64,000 nt of DNA from Actinoplanes derwentensis (GTDB lineage: Bacteria; Actinomycetota; Actinomycetes; Mycobacteriales; Micromonosporaceae), in NCBI RefSeq assembly GCF_900104725.1, contig NZ_LT629758.1, forward strand, positions 2,976,001 through 3,040,000. The letters run 5' to 3'. Positions 1 to 31,464 of the stretch are shown piece after piece. Made by a program: the position numbers and the translations under genes. The notes beneath the pieces are model-generated. The model made no database searches. It saw only the letters and a program-made list of their open reading frames with translations, and was not told the DNA's origin. Numbering within the stretch: position 1 is the first letter of the stretch; each line of letters begins with the position of its first letter.

Positions 1-884
1 CGTTTGCCGTACTCGACGGCCTCCGCCGGGGTGTCCGCGCCGTCGCCCATGCCCAGTTCGCGACGGTCGATGACCAGGTCACAGCCCTGTTCGCGGAGGA
101 TCGCCGCCTTGCGTTCGGAGCTGACCACACCGACCGCGACGCCGCCGCCGTTCTTGACCATCTGGACCGCGAAGCCGCCGAGACCACCGGTGGCGCCCCA
201 GACCAGCACGATGTCGCCCTGTTTCATCCGGGCGCCGCGGTCGCTGATCAGCATCCGGTACGCGGTTCCCGCGCACAGCGTGACCGAGGCGGCCTCCTCC
301 CAGGTCAGATGCGGCGGCTTCGGGACGAGCTGGCTGGCACGCACCACCGTGTAGTGGGCGAGCCCGCCGAAGTTGGTCTCGTAACCCCAGGCCCGGCCCT
401 CGGTGCCCATCATGGCGTCGGCGTGCGAGCCGGGGTCCTGGTCGTCGACGTACGCGGGACTCACCATCACGTGATCGCCGACGTTCCAGTGCCGGACCCC
501 GTCGCCGACGCGCACCACCACGCCGGCCGCGTCCGAACCGACCACCTGGTGCGGCAGGTCGTGACGGGCCGCGTAGCCGCCCTGCTTGGCGAACCGGCGC
601 ACCGCCGTGAACGTGGAGATCGGCTGGTACATCGCCGACCACACGGTGTTGTAGTTGACCGAACTGGCCATCACCGCGACCACGACCTCATCGGGTGCGA
701 GCACCGGCATCGGAACCGGCCCGACGTGGGTGGTCCGCCGGACGTCCCGGTCGGCCTCCTCCGCACCGAACAGGGTGGCGTCCTGTTCCCGCAGGTGCAC
801 GGCGGTGAACGACTCCGGCAGAGGGATTCGGGCCAGCTCGTCCGGTGGCGCGCCGGCGAGTACCGCTGCGGCCAAGGTGTCCAT
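1..884 (-). CDS. ccr: Crotonyl-CoA carboxylase/reductase, C-terminus cut by window edge
   Basis: This is a partial gene: about 294 N-terminal residues are visible and the rest lies beyond position 1. The family converts crotonyl-CoA, CO2 and NADPH to ethylmalonyl-CoA, a PKS extender unit. The visible part shows the GroES-like medium-chain reductase fold, with an N-terminus MDTLAAAVLAG, the segment VNYNTVWSAMY, the segment GWGYETNFGG in slightly varied form (GRAWGYETNFGG), and the nucleotide-binding loop GATGGLGGFAVQ at about residues 228-239. The ATG at 882-884 is preceded by GAGG about 7 bases upstream. It is the last gene seen in the operon. Its likely job is supplying ethylmalonyl-CoA to module B2, whose AT carries an XAGH-type motif. 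A relative acting on longer enoyl-CoAs (giving another alkylmalonyl-CoA) cannot be excluded. The family assignment is secure and the exact substrate is inferred. Confidence 0.93.
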   Translation of the reverse strand, partial: MDTLAAAVLAGAPPDELARIPLPESFTAVHLREQDATLFGAEEADRDVRRTTHVGPVPMPVLAPDEVVVAVMASSVNYNTVWSAMYQPISTFTAVRRFAKQGGYAARHDLPHQVVGSDAAGVVVRVGDGVRHWNVGDHVMVSPAYVDDQDPGSHADAMMGTEGRAWGYETNFGGLAHYTVVRASQLVPKPPHLTWEEAASVTLCAGTAYRMLISDRGARMKQGDIVLVWGATGGLGGFAVQMVKNGGGVAVGVVSSERKAAILREQGCDLVIDRRELGMGDGADTPAEAVEYGK

Positions 885-919
885 GGGTGTCCTCGCGATC
901 GTGGTGCGGTCAGCCGGTT

Positions 920-950
920 GCCGTCCGGGCGATCCTGGCGCCCGGACGGC
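920..950 (-). terminator. Strong hairpin between PPTase and ccr genes (candidate terminator or attenuator)
   Basis: A perfect 12-bp G+C-rich stem (920-931 paired with 939-950) with a 7-base loop lies in the 90-bp gap between the two genes. No U-tract follows it on the minus-strand transcript, so it is not a classic intrinsic terminator. Actinobacterial hairpins without U-tracts can reduce readthrough or stabilise upstream mRNA, and that role is inferred here. No promoter for ccr was recognised between the hairpin and the ccr start. Confidence 0.4.
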
Positions 951-974
951 CCTGCTCCCACCCCAGCGGCACCC

Positions 975-1613
975 CTACGCGGGCACCGCGATCGCGGTGA
1001 CGACCAGCCCGTTCGCGCAGATCCAGCGGCCGGTGAACCCGGCCGGGTCGCCCGCGCGACGGTCCAGCATGGTGGCGGCGAAGGTGCCGCCGGGATCCAG
1101 TTCGATCCGGGCCGCCTCGAAGCCGATGAACCGGCGGGTGAGCGGGAACCACGCCTTGTAGACGGATTCCTTGGCGCTGAACAGCAGCCGGTCCCACGGC
1201 ACCCCGGAGTTCTCCACGGGCAGCTTCTCCTCCGGGAGCGCGATGGCGTTCAGGACACCGTCCGGCAGGGGGGCGGCGGGTTCGGCGTCCAGGCCGATGG
1301 TGAGCACGTCGGCGGCCCACGCCACCGCGCTGCCCCGGAAACCGTCGCAGTGGGTCATGCTGCCGACCACGCCGGCCGGCCAGCCCGGGGCGCCGCGGTC
1401 GCCGGGCAGGATCGGCACGGCCGCCGTCCCGAGCCGGGCGAGGGCGGTCCGCGCGCAGTGCCGCACGGTGGTGAACTCACGGCGCCGCTTACCGACGGCC
1501 CGCGCGATCACCGCCTCCTCGGCCGGGAACAGCACCAGACCGGGCGGGTCCGTGTACGTCTCCGCGGTGACGACCGTCGCCGGCAGCAACCCGGCCAGGA
1601 TGCCCGCGTTCAC
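975..1613 (-). CDS. 4'-phosphopantetheinyl transferase (Sfp/EntD-type)
   Basis: The 212-residue enzyme transfers phosphopantetheine from CoA to the conserved Ser of carrier proteins, turning the PKS ACPs into their holo form. Family motifs are visible: SMTHCDG at about residue 85, a GLDAEP segment at about 107 (equivalent to the metal-binding GIDxE), and SAKESVYKAW at about 146 (equivalent to WxxKEAxxK). The GTG start at 1611-1613 overlaps the sulfotransferase stop as GTGA, which suggests translational coupling. The frame stays open much further upstream, but that part only shadows the sulfotransferase gene. Location within the PKS operon suggests a dedicated activating enzyme for these ACPs. 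Confidence 0.92.
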   Translation of the reverse strand: MNAGILAGLLPATVVTAETYTDPPGLVLFPAEEAVIARAVGKRRREFTTVRHCARTALARLGTAAVPILPGDRGAPGWPAGVVGSMTHCDGFRGSAVAWAADVLTIGLDAEPAAPLPDGVLNAIALPEEKLPVENSGVPWDRLLFSAKESVYKAWFPLTRRFIGFEAARIELDPGGTFAATMLDRRAGDPAGFTGRWICANGLVVTAIAVPA

Positions 1614-2665
1614 AGCGGCACGTGCAGCAGGACGCCGGCGGCGGCCGCCACGGCCTTGTCGATCGCCGTGCCGGGGGCGCACGACCGGCGCAGGGCCGCT
1701 CGCAGGCGTGAGTCCAGGCGTGCCGCACCGGTGCGCCGGCCGTCGTCGACGAGTGCCGCCGACGCGGTCAGCCACGACCGGTTCGCCGGCACCCCGAGGA
1801 ACCCGGCCAGCCGGGTGAGCTGGCCGCGGGTGTCGGCGATCAGGTTCTCGTAGGACAGCATCGTCCACCGGTCGGCGGGCAGGCGCAGCAGTTCGTCGGC
1901 GCCGTCGCGGGTCATCTCGGACCACAGTGCCCCGAACGCGGTGACCGGCACGTCCCGCGACATCAGTCCGGGCAGCTCCCGCGGGTCGGCGAGCATCCGG
2001 CCGATCTCGGACGGCAGCATCGGCATCTGGGCGGGCCCGAGCTGGTCCGGGCCGCGGACGCCGCTGAGCCGGGCGGCTTCCCGGCCGACCAGCATCAGCC
2101 GGAACCCGGCATGGCCGCTCATCGAGACCGCCGAGTCGGCGCCGTCGCGGGTCAGGTAGACGAAACGCGCGTCCGGGAACGCCGCCCGCAACTGCGGCAG
2201 CATGTTCAGCGAGCCGCCGGAGCGTTCCACCACGACCGGCCGGTCGCAGCGGGCGGACAGGAAGGAGAACAGGGCCCGGTACTGGTCGGCGACCGGCCGC
2301 GACGGCCATGCCGGCACTTCGGCGGCCAGCTCGTCGTAGAGCGTGTCCGGGTCGTCGGTGAGCATCGGCAAGGTCATGTGGCAGATCGCAGGAACGCCTT
2401 CGGCGGGATCGAAACGACCGCGGCCGTACGGGTAGATCAGCTCGGAGACCGTCAGTCCCTCGGTGACCATCAGGTCGACGGCGGGATCGGGGTCGCTGAG
2501 CATCCGCCAGAACTCGGCGCCGTCGGTCTCACCGCCGAACGGATGCCGGGACCGCACCGTGCTGAGCAGCTCACTGAGGCTGAGCACGTCGGGGTGCAGG
2601 CGCAGCATCCGGGAGAGCAGGGTGGAGCCGCACCGGCCGGTGCTGATGACGAAGGTCGGAGCCAT
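1610..2665 (-). CDS. Sulfotransferase (PAPS-dependent)
   Basis: This 351-residue protein starts with the PAPS-binding P-loop-like segment STGRCGSTLLSRML at residues 8-21, followed by the PDVLSLSE stretch typical of sulfotransferase-family proteins. A second cofactor-binding segment, YLTRDGADSAVSM, lies at about residues 165-178. The family moves a sulfuryl group from PAPS to a hydroxyl or amine. The ATG at 2663-2665 has a clear GAGGAG ribosome-binding site six bases upstream, and the gene lies 9 bp after the type II thioesterase gene. Its last four bases overlap the PPTase start. Within a PKS operon it most likely sulfates a hydroxyl of the polyketide, for example the B2 hydroxyl. A role in chain termination, as for the sulfotransferase-TE pair of curacin, would normally need an ST domain fused to the PKS and is less likely. 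Confidence 0.88.
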   Translation of the reverse strand: MAPTFVISTGRCGSTLLSRMLRLHPDVLSLSELLSTVRSRHPFGGETDGAEFWRMLSDPDPAVDLMVTEGLTVSELIYPYGRGRFDPAEGVPAICHMTLPMLTDDPDTLYDELAAEVPAWPSRPVADQYRALFSFLSARCDRPVVVERSGGSLNMLPQLRAAFPDARFVYLTRDGADSAVSMSGHAGFRLMLVGREAARLSGVRGPDQLGPAQMPMLPSEIGRMLADPRELPGLMSRDVPVTAFGALWSEMTRDGADELLRLPADRWTMLSYENLIADTRGQLTRLAGFLGVPANRSWLTASAALVDDGRRTGAARLDSRLRAALRRSCAPGTAIDKAVAAAAGVLLHVPL

Positions 2666-2674
2666 CCGTGCTCC

Positions 2675-3430
2675 TCAGGAGACCACGGTCAGCAGCTGAT
2701 CGCTGATCAGGTTGATCACCGCGCGCTGGTGCTGGGCCAGGAAGAAGTGCCCGCCGGGGAAGGTGCGCAGCTCGAAACCGCCGGTGGTGTGCTCACCCCA
2801 CGCCTGCGCCTCGTCCCGGCTGACCTTCGGGTCGCTGTCACCGGTGAGGGCGACGATCGGGCAGGTCAACGGCGGGCTCGGCGACCAGCGGTAGGTCTCG
2901 GCGGCGTGGTAGTCGCTGCGGATCGCCGGCAGGATCATCCGCAGCAGTTCCGGGTCGCCGAGAACCCGCGCGTCGGTGCCGCTGAGGGTCTTCAGCTCGG
3001 CCACGATGCCGTCGTCGTCACTGCGGTGCACGGTCTCGTCCCGGTGCCGGGACGGCGCCCGGCGGCCGGAGGCGAACAGGGTGACCGGGGCGGTGCCCAG
3101 TGCGGTGCGCATCCGTTCGGCGACCTCGAAGGCCAGGGTGGCGCCCATGCTGTGCCCGAAGAACGCCAGCGGCTGGTCCATCAACGGGCGCAACGCGGCG
3201 AACGACGCGTCGGCCAGGGCGGCGATGCTGGTCAGCGGCTTCTCCAGGTGCCGGTCCTGACGGCCCGGGTATTGCAGCGCCACCACCTGCGCGGTGGACT
3301 GCATGGCGTCGGAGACCGGGTAGAAGAAGCTGGCCGAGCCGCCTGCGTGCGGGAAACAGACCAGGGTGGCCCGGCTGTTCGGCTCGTGGTGGAACCGGCG
3401 GATCCACAGGTTGTCGGCGGGGTTGGTCAT
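2675..3430 (-). CDS. Type II (external) thioesterase
   Basis: This 251-residue alpha/beta-hydrolase removes aberrant acyl groups from ACPs and so edits the assembly line. It carries [12 protein letters not shown] near the N-terminus, the nucleophile elbow GHSMGA at about residues 92-97, and the catalytic-His segment GGHFF at about residue 226. The length is typical for the family. The ATG at 3428-3430 overlaps the PKS D stop as ATGA, so the two are probably translated in a coupled fashion. The longer in-frame ORF upstream only shadows the end of PKS D. It is separate from the cyclising or releasing TE domain fused to PKS D. Confidence 0.95.
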   Translation of the reverse strand: MTNPADNLWIRRFHHEPNSRATLVCFPHAGGSASFFYPVSDAMQSTAQVVALQYPGRQDRHLEKPLTSIAALADASFAALRPLMDQPLAFFGHSMGATLAFEVAERMRTALGTAPVTLFASGRRAPSRHRDETVHRSDDDGIVAELKTLSGTDARVLGDPELLRMILPAIRSDYHAAETYRWSPSPPLTCPIVALTGDSDPKVSRDEAQAWGEHTTGGFELRTFPGGHFFLAQHQRAVINLISDQLLTVVS

Positions 3431-6400
3431 CGGCTGGCCGCTTTCGGAGAGGTAGGACGGAGACCGGACAGCCAGGTGTCGACGGTCCGGGCGGTGGTGA
3501 GGGCATGCTCCTCCATCACGGAGAAGTGGTTGCCGGGAGTGTCGGCGACGCTGTGCGGCAGGGTCCACGAGGAACGCCAGTCGCCGTCGCGGGACCAGCC
3601 GAACATCGGTTCGGCCGCCCGTACCAGCAGGGTCGGTGCCTTGACCGGCACCGGCTGCCAGCCGTGGAAGAGACGGACGTAGCCGCCCATCGCGGTGAGC
3701 CGGGTGTCGTCCATCGGGACGTAACCGTCCTCCCGTTCGATCATTCCGGCGCTCAGCACCGGCTGGATACCGGCGAGCGCCTCCACGTCGTGAGAATAGA
3801 TGTCGATCAGGACGAGCGCGTCGACGGTGACGCCGCGGCTCTCCAGTTCGGCGGCCACACCGTGCGCGAGCATCCCACCGGACGAGTGCCCGACCAGCAC
3901 GATCGGCTGGTCGCCGGCGGTCGCGAGGGCCGCGTCGGCCTGGACGCCGATGACCGCGCCGACGGTGGCGGGCAGCAGTTCGCCCCGGCCGAACCCGGGT
4001 GCGGCGATCGCGGCCACCGTCCGGTGGCCGCGCAGCACCCCGGCGAACCGGACGTACTGGTGCGGGCCGGAGATCGCCAGGATCGACGGCAGGCAGATCA
4101 GCGCCGGGCCGTCGGCGCCGGTGGCGAGCCGGACCACCTCGACCGGGCGGGGCAGGTCGGCGCTACCGTGGAACGCCGGACGGAACGCCGCCGCCGACGT
4201 CAGCACCTGGAAGAACTCGCCGCTGCGCCCGGTCGCCGAGGCCTCCCGGAACATCACGCTCAACGTTCCGGCCGCCGCCGGCCCGGTCTGGCCCGGCCGG
4301 GCCAGCCGGTCGGTGAGGTGGCGGACCACGGCGTCCGGGGAGGGGTGGTCGAACAGCAGCGTGGTCGGCAGTTTCAGCCCGGTGGCACCGGCGAGCCGGT
4401 TACGCAACTCCACCGAGGTCAGCGAGTCGAACCCGGCTTCCAGGAACGGCCGGTCCGGATCGACGTCGCCGGTCCCGGTGTGGCCGAGGACCACCGCGGT
4501 CTGCCGGGCCACCAGTTCGGTGAGGGCGGCCCGCAGTGCGTCCGGGGGCAGGGTGGCGAGCCGTCGCTGGAAGGCGGCGAGTGCCCGCCGATCCGGTGCG
4601 CCGTCAGCCTTTTCGGCCGGGACCAGGCCGTCTTCGGCCGGAACAAGGCCGTCTTCGGCCGGGACCAGGCCGGTGAGGACCGCGGGCAGTGCTCCGGCGG
4701 ACGCGGCGGCGTGCAGACCGGCCGGGTCGAGGGCCACCGGCACCACGACCGGTTCGCCGGAGGCCAGAGCGGCGTCGAACGCGGCGAGCCCCTGCGCCGC
4801 GGTGAGCGCGAGGATGCCGCCCTGGCGCATCCGCCGCCGGCCGGCCTCACCGAGTGAGCCGGCCATGCCGTCCTCCCACAGGCCCCACGCGAGCGAGGTC
4901 GCCGGCACTCCATCGGCGCGCAGGGCGACGGCGTAGGCGTCGAGGAACGCGTTGGCGGCGGCATAGTTGGCCTGCCCCGGGTTGCCGAGCGTGCCGGCGG
5001 CCGAGGAGTACAGGACAAACGCCGACAGCGGCTGGTCACGGGTGGCGTCGGCGAGCGCCCGGGCGGCGTCCACCTTGGCGCCGAAAACCCGGCTCAGGCG
5101 TTCCGGGGTGAGGTCGGCCAGCAGCGCGTCGTCGAGGACACCGGCAGCGTGCACCACAGCGGTGATCCGCTCCCCGCGCAGAGCCCCCGCCACCGCCTCC
5201 GCATCGCCGACATCACAGGACAACGACCTGACGACCACCTCGGGTACGTCCACCGAACGCCCCGACCGGGACAGCAACAACAGGTCACGCACCCCGTACT
5301 CGCGAGCCAGGTGCCGGACGAGTAGCCCACCGAGCGTGCCGCTGGCGCCGGTGACCACCACCGTGCCGTCCCCGAGGTCACCGCGCACGCTGGCCGGGCG
5401 CAGCCGGGTCAGGAGCGGTACGAGGGCCATCCCGTCCCGGATCAGTGCCTGCGGCAGCGCGCTGGTCACGTTCTCCGGCCCGTCGATCAGGTGCAGCCGG
5501 TCCGGGTACTCGGCCTGTGCCGACCGGACCAGCCCCCACAACGCGGCACCGTCGGCGTCGGTGACCCGCTCCCCCACGGCCCCGTCGGTGCGGACCACCA
5601 GGCGGGAGCCGGCCCAGGACGGTGCCACCAGCCAGGACTGCAAGATCTCCAACAACGCGGCGGTACGATCACCGGCGGTCCCCGGCCCGGAGGCGTCCAC
5701 GAGCAGCGTCCCCACCGGAGCCGGCAGCCCCGCACCCAGCGGAACAACCGCATCAGGCACACCGATCACCGTCTCCTGAGGCGTCCAGATGATCTGGTGC
5801 AGCAGACGATCCACCACACTGCCGCCATCCGGACCGACCGAGCCGTCATGGCCAACCCAGCTGTCCTGGCCGACCGATCCGAGCGGACCGACCGAGCCGG
5901 ACAGTCCGCCCGGGTTGGCCGGGGCAGCCGGGGCCGGGCGCAGGGTGAGCCGGTCGATGCGGGCGACCGGCAGACCGGTGCCATCGGCCAGATCGATGCT
6001 CACCGCGTCGGGCCCGGCCGGCGTCAGCCGAGCCCGAAGGGTGTCGCCGGCCGGGCCGAACCGGTGCACCCCCGCGAACACGAACGGCAGCCGCAGCCCT
6101 TCACCGAGCAGCACCTGAGCCGGTCCGATGGCATGCAGAACCGCGTCTGCCAGCGCCGGATGCAGCCGGTATCCGTCGTCCGGAGCCTCGATGCGCACCT
6201 CGGCGAACACGTCGTCGTCCCGCCGCCACAGCCGTCGCAGGCCTCGGAATGCCGGTCCATAGCCGAGACCAACGGCGGCAAAGGTGTCGTAGAGCCCGTC
6301 CAGCGGCAGTTCCCGGGCCCCTGCAGGCGGCCAAGTGACCAGGTCAGCGTCGACTTCGTCGGGTTCGTTCCCGGAGAGAACACCTTGCGCGTGCAGTGTC

Positions 6401-9400
6401 CAGGGCGCGTCGTCGGCGATCCGGGAGTAGATGGCGACCGGGCGACTGCCGTCGCCGTCGGACGGAGAGTCGATGGTGACCAGGTCGTCGGCATCGGTCG
6501 GAGAGTGGATGGTGACCGGGTGGCTGTCGGCGGCGGCGGGCCTGGAGCGGATGGTGGCCTGGCTGTCGTCGTCCTCGGTCACCGTGACTCGGATCGAGGC
6601 TGTGCCCGTTGCGGGCAGGGTGAGCGGCGCGTGGAGGACCAGTTCGTCCAAGGTCGGGACGCCGGCCTGTTCCCCGGCGGCCAGAGCCAGTTCGGTCAGT
6701 GCGGTGCCGGGCAGCATGAGGCGGCCCTGCACGGTGTGCTCGGTGAGCCATGGTTGGGCGGCGGGATCGAGGGTTCCGGTGAGGATCAGGGTCCCGGTGT
6801 CCGGGACGGCGACCGCGGCACCCAGCAGCGGATGTCCGATCGGGTCCAGGCCGAGACCGGCGGCGTCGACGCGGGCGCGTGGACGCGGGCGGGGCCAGAG
6901 TCGGCGGTGGGTGAACGGGTAGGTGGGCAGGTCCGCGTGCCCGGTACCGCCGGTGATCGCCTGCCAGTCGACATCCTGGCCGCTGGTGAACAGGGTCGCC
7001 ACCGCGGTGAGCAGGGTCTCCGGTTCGTCACGGTCCCGGCGCAGCGCGGCGACCGCGGTCGTGTCCGGGAGAAGGTGGTGCAGCAGAGCGGTGAGAATCC
7101 CATCCGGTCCGACCTCGATGAATCGGGCGGCGTTCAGCCTGGTCACGGCTTCGGCGAAGCGGACCGGCTCGCGGACCTGCCGCACCCAATACGACGGATC
7201 CATCCAGTCACCCGTTGAATCAACAGTTGACACATACGACAGGCGCGGCTCATGGAACGTCAATGTTGATACGACCGCATGGAAGTCAGTCAACATCGGA
7301 TCCATCAATCTTGAATGGAACGCGTGACTGGTACGCAGCCGGGTCGTCTTCCACTCGGCCGCCATGACTTCCGAAATATCGGATTCCTGCCCGGACACCA
7401 CCACCGCTCGGGAACCGTTCACCGCGGCGATGTCGATATCCGGGAACGCCGACCGCACCTCGGCCTCGGACGCCAGCACCGACACCATCACCCCACCGGG
7501 CGGCAACGCCTGCATCAGACGAGCACGAGCAGACACCAGCGTCGCCGCGTCCTCCAGCGACAGCACTCCGGCCGCGTGAGCGGCGGCGATCTCACCGGTC
7601 GAATGACCCACCACCACGTCGGGGACGACACCCCAGGAACGCAGCAACGCCAGGAGGGCCACTTCCAGGGAGAAGATCGCCGGTTGTGCGTAACCCGTGT
7701 CGTCGATGTCGCCGGACAGATCCAGCAGCGCGGCCACTTCGTCATGTGCGGCCCGATAGACCGGGAACGCCTCGTAGAGCCCTCGGCCCATGTCCAGGCG
7801 CTGGGCGCCCTGGCCGGTGAAGACAACAGCGAGCCGTCCGGGCTGCCCGGCGACGCCCCGGACGGTGCCGCCCGCGGCGAGGTCCGTGGCCAGGCGGGAC
7901 CAGGTTCGGCCGAGAGCCACCGCGCGGTGCGGCAGGCGGGCCCGTCCGGCCAGCGTCCGCGCCACCTCAGGCCGGACCAGTTCAGGCCAGGCGGCCAGTC
8001 GGCTGAGCTGGATGTCCAGAGCGGTCTCATCCGCAGCCGTGATCACGAGCGCGACGACCGCCGCGTCAGCGACGAATTCGGGAACGGATTTGGCTTCGGC
8101 GCGCTCACCCGGTTCCAGGGCGGGTCCAACGCTGCCACGCGCGACAGATTCCAAGGCCGGTCCGGCCTCGCCGGGTTCCGGAGTGGACGGGGACGGGGAC
8201 GGGGACGGGGACGGGGACGGGGACGGGGACGGGGACGGGGACGGGGACGGGGACGGGGACGGGGATGCCTCGAGGATTATGTGGGCGTTGGTGCCGCTGA
8301 TGCCGAAGGAGGACACGGCTGCTCGGCGGGGGCGGTCGGCTAGGGGCCAGTCGCGGGCCTCCGTGAGGAGTTCCACCGCGCCGGCTGACCAGTCGACCTG
8401 CGTCGACGGGGCGTCGACGTGCAGTGTTGCCGGGAGAACGCCGTGCCGCATGGCCTGGACCATCTTGATGATTCCCGCGACACCGGCGGCGGCCTGAGTG
8501 TGACCGAGGTTCGACTTCACCGAACCCAACCACAACGGGTCACCGGAACGGTCCTGACCGTACGTAGCCAGCAGAGCCTGCGCCTCGATCGGGTCGCCCA
8601 GGGACGTGCCGGTGCCGTGTGCCTCAACGACGTCGACGTCGGACGGTTCGAGGCGGGCCGTAGCCAGGGCCTGGCGGATGACGCGCTGCTGGGAGGGGCC
8701 GTTCGGGGCGGTGAGGCCGTTGGAGGCGCCGTCGGAGTTGACCGCGCTCCCGCGTACCACCGCAAGGATCTGGTGACCTTGACGTTGGGCATCGGACAGG
8801 CGCTCGACCAGCAGCATTCCGGCGCCCTCGCCCCAGCCGGTGCCGTCGGCGCCGTCGGCGAACGACTTGCAGCGGCCGTCGACGGCCAGGCCGCGCTGCC
8901 GGGAGAAGCCGATGAACGTGTTCGGGGTGGCCATCACCGTCACCCCACCGGCCAGGGCCAGGTCGCATTCCCGGTTGCGCAGCGCCTGCACGGCCAGGTG
9001 CAGTGCGACCAGCGACGACGAACAGGCGGTGTCAACGGTGACGGTCGGGCCTTCGAGGCCGAAGGTGTAGGCGATCCGGCCGGAGGCGATGCTGCCGCCG
9101 GTGCCCATGAAACCTTCGGCGGCGTCCGCCGATTCGCCCACGACCAGGGCGTAGTCGTTGTACATGACTCCGGCGAACACCCCGGTCCGGGAGCCGCGCT
9201 GTCCTTGCGGGTCGAGTCCGGCGCGTTCAAACGCCTCCCAGGTGACTTCCAGCAGCAGCCGGTGCTGCGGGTCCATGGCCAGCGCCTCGCGGGGCGAGAT
9301 GCCGAACAGTCCCGGGTCGAAGTCGGCGGCGCCGGACAGGAAGGCACCGTCGCGGGAGTACGTCGTACCAGGGTGATCGGGGTCGGGGTGGTAAAGGTTG

Positions 9401-9648
9401 TCGATGTCCCAGCCACGGTCCTCCGGGAACGTGCCGACCGCGTCCCGGCCCGCCGACACCAGATCCCAGAGGTCCTCGGGTGAGCCGACCCCACCGGGGA
9501 ACCGGCAGGCCATCGCGACGATCGCGATCGGCTCGGCAGCCGCCTGTTCAGCGCTCCGCAGCCGTTCCCGGGTGTCGTGGAGTTCGGTGGTGACCCGCTT
9601 GAGGAAGTACCTCAGGCGGTCCTCCGGGACCTGGCCCGACTCGCTCAT
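3427..9648 (-). CDS. Type I PKS D: last module KS-AT-DH-KR-ACP plus terminal TE
   Basis: This 2073-residue protein begins with a coiled-coil docking segment (residues 1-38, containing [15 protein letters not shown]) that should receive the chain from the C-terminus of PKS C. Order: KS (about 39-460, Cys at about 209), a Ser-Pro repeat linker, AT (GHSTGE Ser at about 683, HAFH at about 775, hence malonyl-CoA), DH (His at about 971 in [10 protein letters not shown]), KR (VLDD, so B-type; Tyr at about 1562), ACP (GFDSL, Ser at about 1742), and TE (GHSSGG Ser at about 1922, His at about 2041). It should add an alpha,beta-unsaturated acyl unit and release the chain as a lactone or free acid. The ATG at 9646-9648 has AAAGG about 11 bases upstream. 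A 7-residue repeat (GLVPAED type) lies in the KR-ACP linker. All catalytic residues looked for are present. Confidence 0.97.
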   Translation of the reverse strand: MSESGQVPEDRLRYFLKRVTTELHDTRERLRSAEQAAAEPIAIVAMACRFPGGVGSPEDLWDLVSAGRDAVGTFPEDRGWDIDNLYHPDPDHPGTTYSRDGAFLSGAADFDPGLFGISPREALAMDPQHRLLLEVTWEAFERAGLDPQGQRGSRTGVFAGVMYNDYALVVGESADAAEGFMGTGGSIASGRIAYTFGLEGPTVTVDTACSSSLVALHLAVQALRNRECDLALAGGVTVMATPNTFIGFSRQRGLAVDGRCKSFADGADGTGWGEGAGMLLVERLSDAQRQGHQILAVVRGSAVNSDGASNGLTAPNGPSQQRVIRQALATARLEPSDVDVVEAHGTGTSLGDPIEAQALLATYGQDRSGDPLWLGSVKSNLGHTQAAAGVAGIIKMVQAMRHGVLPATLHVDAPSTQVDWSAGAVELLTEARDWPLADRPRRAAVSSFGISGTNAHIILEASPSPSPSPSPSPSPSPSPSPSPSPSPSTPEPGEAGPALESVARGSVGPALEPGERAEAKSVPEFVADAAVVALVITAADETALDIQLSRLAAWPELVRPEVARTLAGRARLPHRAVALGRTWSRLATDLAAGGTVRGVAGQPGRLAVVFTGQGAQRLDMGRGLYEAFPVYRAAHDEVAALLDLSGDIDDTGYAQPAIFSLEVALLALLRSWGVVPDVVVGHSTGEIAAAHAAGVLSLEDAATLVSARARLMQALPPGGVMVSVLASEAEVRSAFPDIDIAAVNGSRAVVVSGQESDISEVMAAEWKTTRLRTSHAFHSRLMDPMLTDFHAVVSTLTFHEPRLSYVSTVDSTGDWMDPSYWVRQVREPVRFAEAVTRLNAARFIEVGPDGILTALLHHLLPDTTAVAALRRDRDEPETLLTAVATLFTSGQDVDWQAITGGTGHADLPTYPFTHRRLWPRPRPRARVDAAGLGLDPIGHPLLGAAVAVPDTGTLILTGTLDPAAQPWLTEHTVQGRLMLPGTALTELALAAGEQAGVPTLDELVLHAPLTLPATGTASIRVTVTEDDDSQATIRSRPAAADSHPVTIHSPTDADDLVTIDSPSDGDGSRPVAIYSRIADDAPWTLHAQGVLSGNEPDEVDADLVTWPPAGARELPLDGLYDTFAAVGLGYGPAFRGLRRLWRRDDDVFAEVRIEAPDDGYRLHPALADAVLHAIGPAQVLLGEGLRLPFVFAGVHRFGPAGDTLRARLTPAGPDAVSIDLADGTGLPVARIDRLTLRPAPAAPANPGGLSGSVGPLGSVGQDSWVGHDGSVGPDGGSVVDRLLHQIIWTPQETVIGVPDAVVPLGAGLPAPVGTLLVDASGPGTAGDRTAALLEILQSWLVAPSWAGSRLVVRTDGAVGERVTDADGAALWGLVRSAQAEYPDRLHLIDGPENVTSALPQALIRDGMALVPLLTRLRPASVRGDLGDGTVVVTGASGTLGGLLVRHLAREYGVRDLLLLSRSGRSVDVPEVVVRSLSCDVGDAEAVAGALRGERITAVVHAAGVLDDALLADLTPERLSRVFGAKVDAARALADATRDQPLSAFVLYSSAAGTLGNPGQANYAAANAFLDAYAVALRADGVPATSLAWGLWEDGMAGSLGEAGRRRMRQGGILALTAAQGLAAFDAALASGEPVVVPVALDPAGLHAAASAGALPAVLTGLVPAEDGLVPAEDGLVPAEKADGAPDRRALAAFQRRLATLPPDALRAALTELVARQTAVVLGHTGTGDVDPDRPFLEAGFDSLTSVELRNRLAGATGLKLPTTLLFDHPSPDAVVRHLTDRLARPGQTGPAAAGTLSVMFREASATGRSGEFFQVLTSAAAFRPAFHGSADLPRPVEVVRLATGADGPALICLPSILAISGPHQYVRFAGVLRGHRTVAAIAAPGFGRGELLPATVGAVIGVQADAALATAGDQPIVLVGHSSGGMLAHGVAAELESRGVTVDALVLIDIYSHDVEALAGIQPVLSAGMIEREDGYVPMDDTRLTAMGGYVRLFHGWQPVPVKAPTLLVRAAEPMFGWSRDGDWRSSWTLPHSVADTPGNHFSVMEEHALTTARTVDTWLSGLRPTSPKAASR
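4612..4674. repeat. Three 21-bp tandem repeats, KR-ACP linker of module D
   Basis: Units at 4612-4632, 4633-4653 and 4654-4674 encode [14 protein letters not shown]-type heptapeptides. Units differ by only a few bases, so the expansion is young. Confidence 0.9.
8185..8264. repeat. GGGGAC hexanucleotide array, KS-AT linker of module D
   Basis: About 13 uninterrupted copies of a 6-bp unit encode an alternating Ser-Pro run directly after the KS end motif ([11 protein letters not shown]). The run should form a stiff extended linker. Such arrays can change length by slippage in 2-residue steps without loss of frame. Confidence 0.95.
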
Positions 9649-9687
9649 GTCTGTGTCGCCTTTCGTGTCTCGATCGGGGCCGGCCGG

Positions 9688-31314
<21,627 letters not shown>

Positions 31315-31320
31315 CTCGGG

Positions 31321-31325
31321 CCTCA
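31321..31325 (-). promoter_or_regulatory. Ribosome-binding site that decides the TTG start of PKS C
   Basis: TGAGG sits six bases before the TTG at 31312-31314. The resulting N-terminus matches the usual docking start ([15 protein letters not shown]), while the two upstream GTG codons have no comparable site. The GTG at 31324-31326 overlaps this site. Confidence 0.6.
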
Positions 31326-31409
31326 CCTGTCGGTTCGCGCGGTCAGCGCGGGGAAAGCGACGCAGAACCCGCCGGAGCGTCGTCTCCACTACCGGCAGCC
31401 TGGCCCGAA

Positions 31410-31445
31410 GGTAGGGGCCGACCGGCGCACCGGCCTACCCCTACC
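31410..31445 (-). promoter_or_regulatory. Intergenic hairpin between PKS B and PKS C
   Basis: Perfect 8-bp arms (31410-31417 and 31438-31445) enclose a further CCGG-CGCA-CCGG mini-stem. The gap between PKS B and the chosen PKS C start (about 150 bp) is much wider than the other PKS gaps (29-39 bp). There is no U-tract. A role in mRNA processing, attenuation or transcript stability is inferred; it might also simply separate differently expressed parts of the operon. Confidence 0.4.
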
Positions 31446-31464
31446 GCGCCCCTGCCGGAACCCC

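Noticed and set aside
1614..2309. Upstream in-frame extension of the PPTase gene
   Set aside because: It would overlap the sulfotransferase gene almost entirely and adds no PPTase motif; the GTG overlapping the sulfotransferase stop gives the normal length.
8185..8264. CRISPR-like array
   Set aside because: The unit is only 6 bp with no spacers, and it encodes a Ser-Pro linker within a PKS.
31315..31389. Longer start (GTG at 31389) for PKS C
   Set aside because: The extra Arg-rich residues are not typical of docking segments, and no ribosome-binding site precedes it. It cannot be excluded fully.
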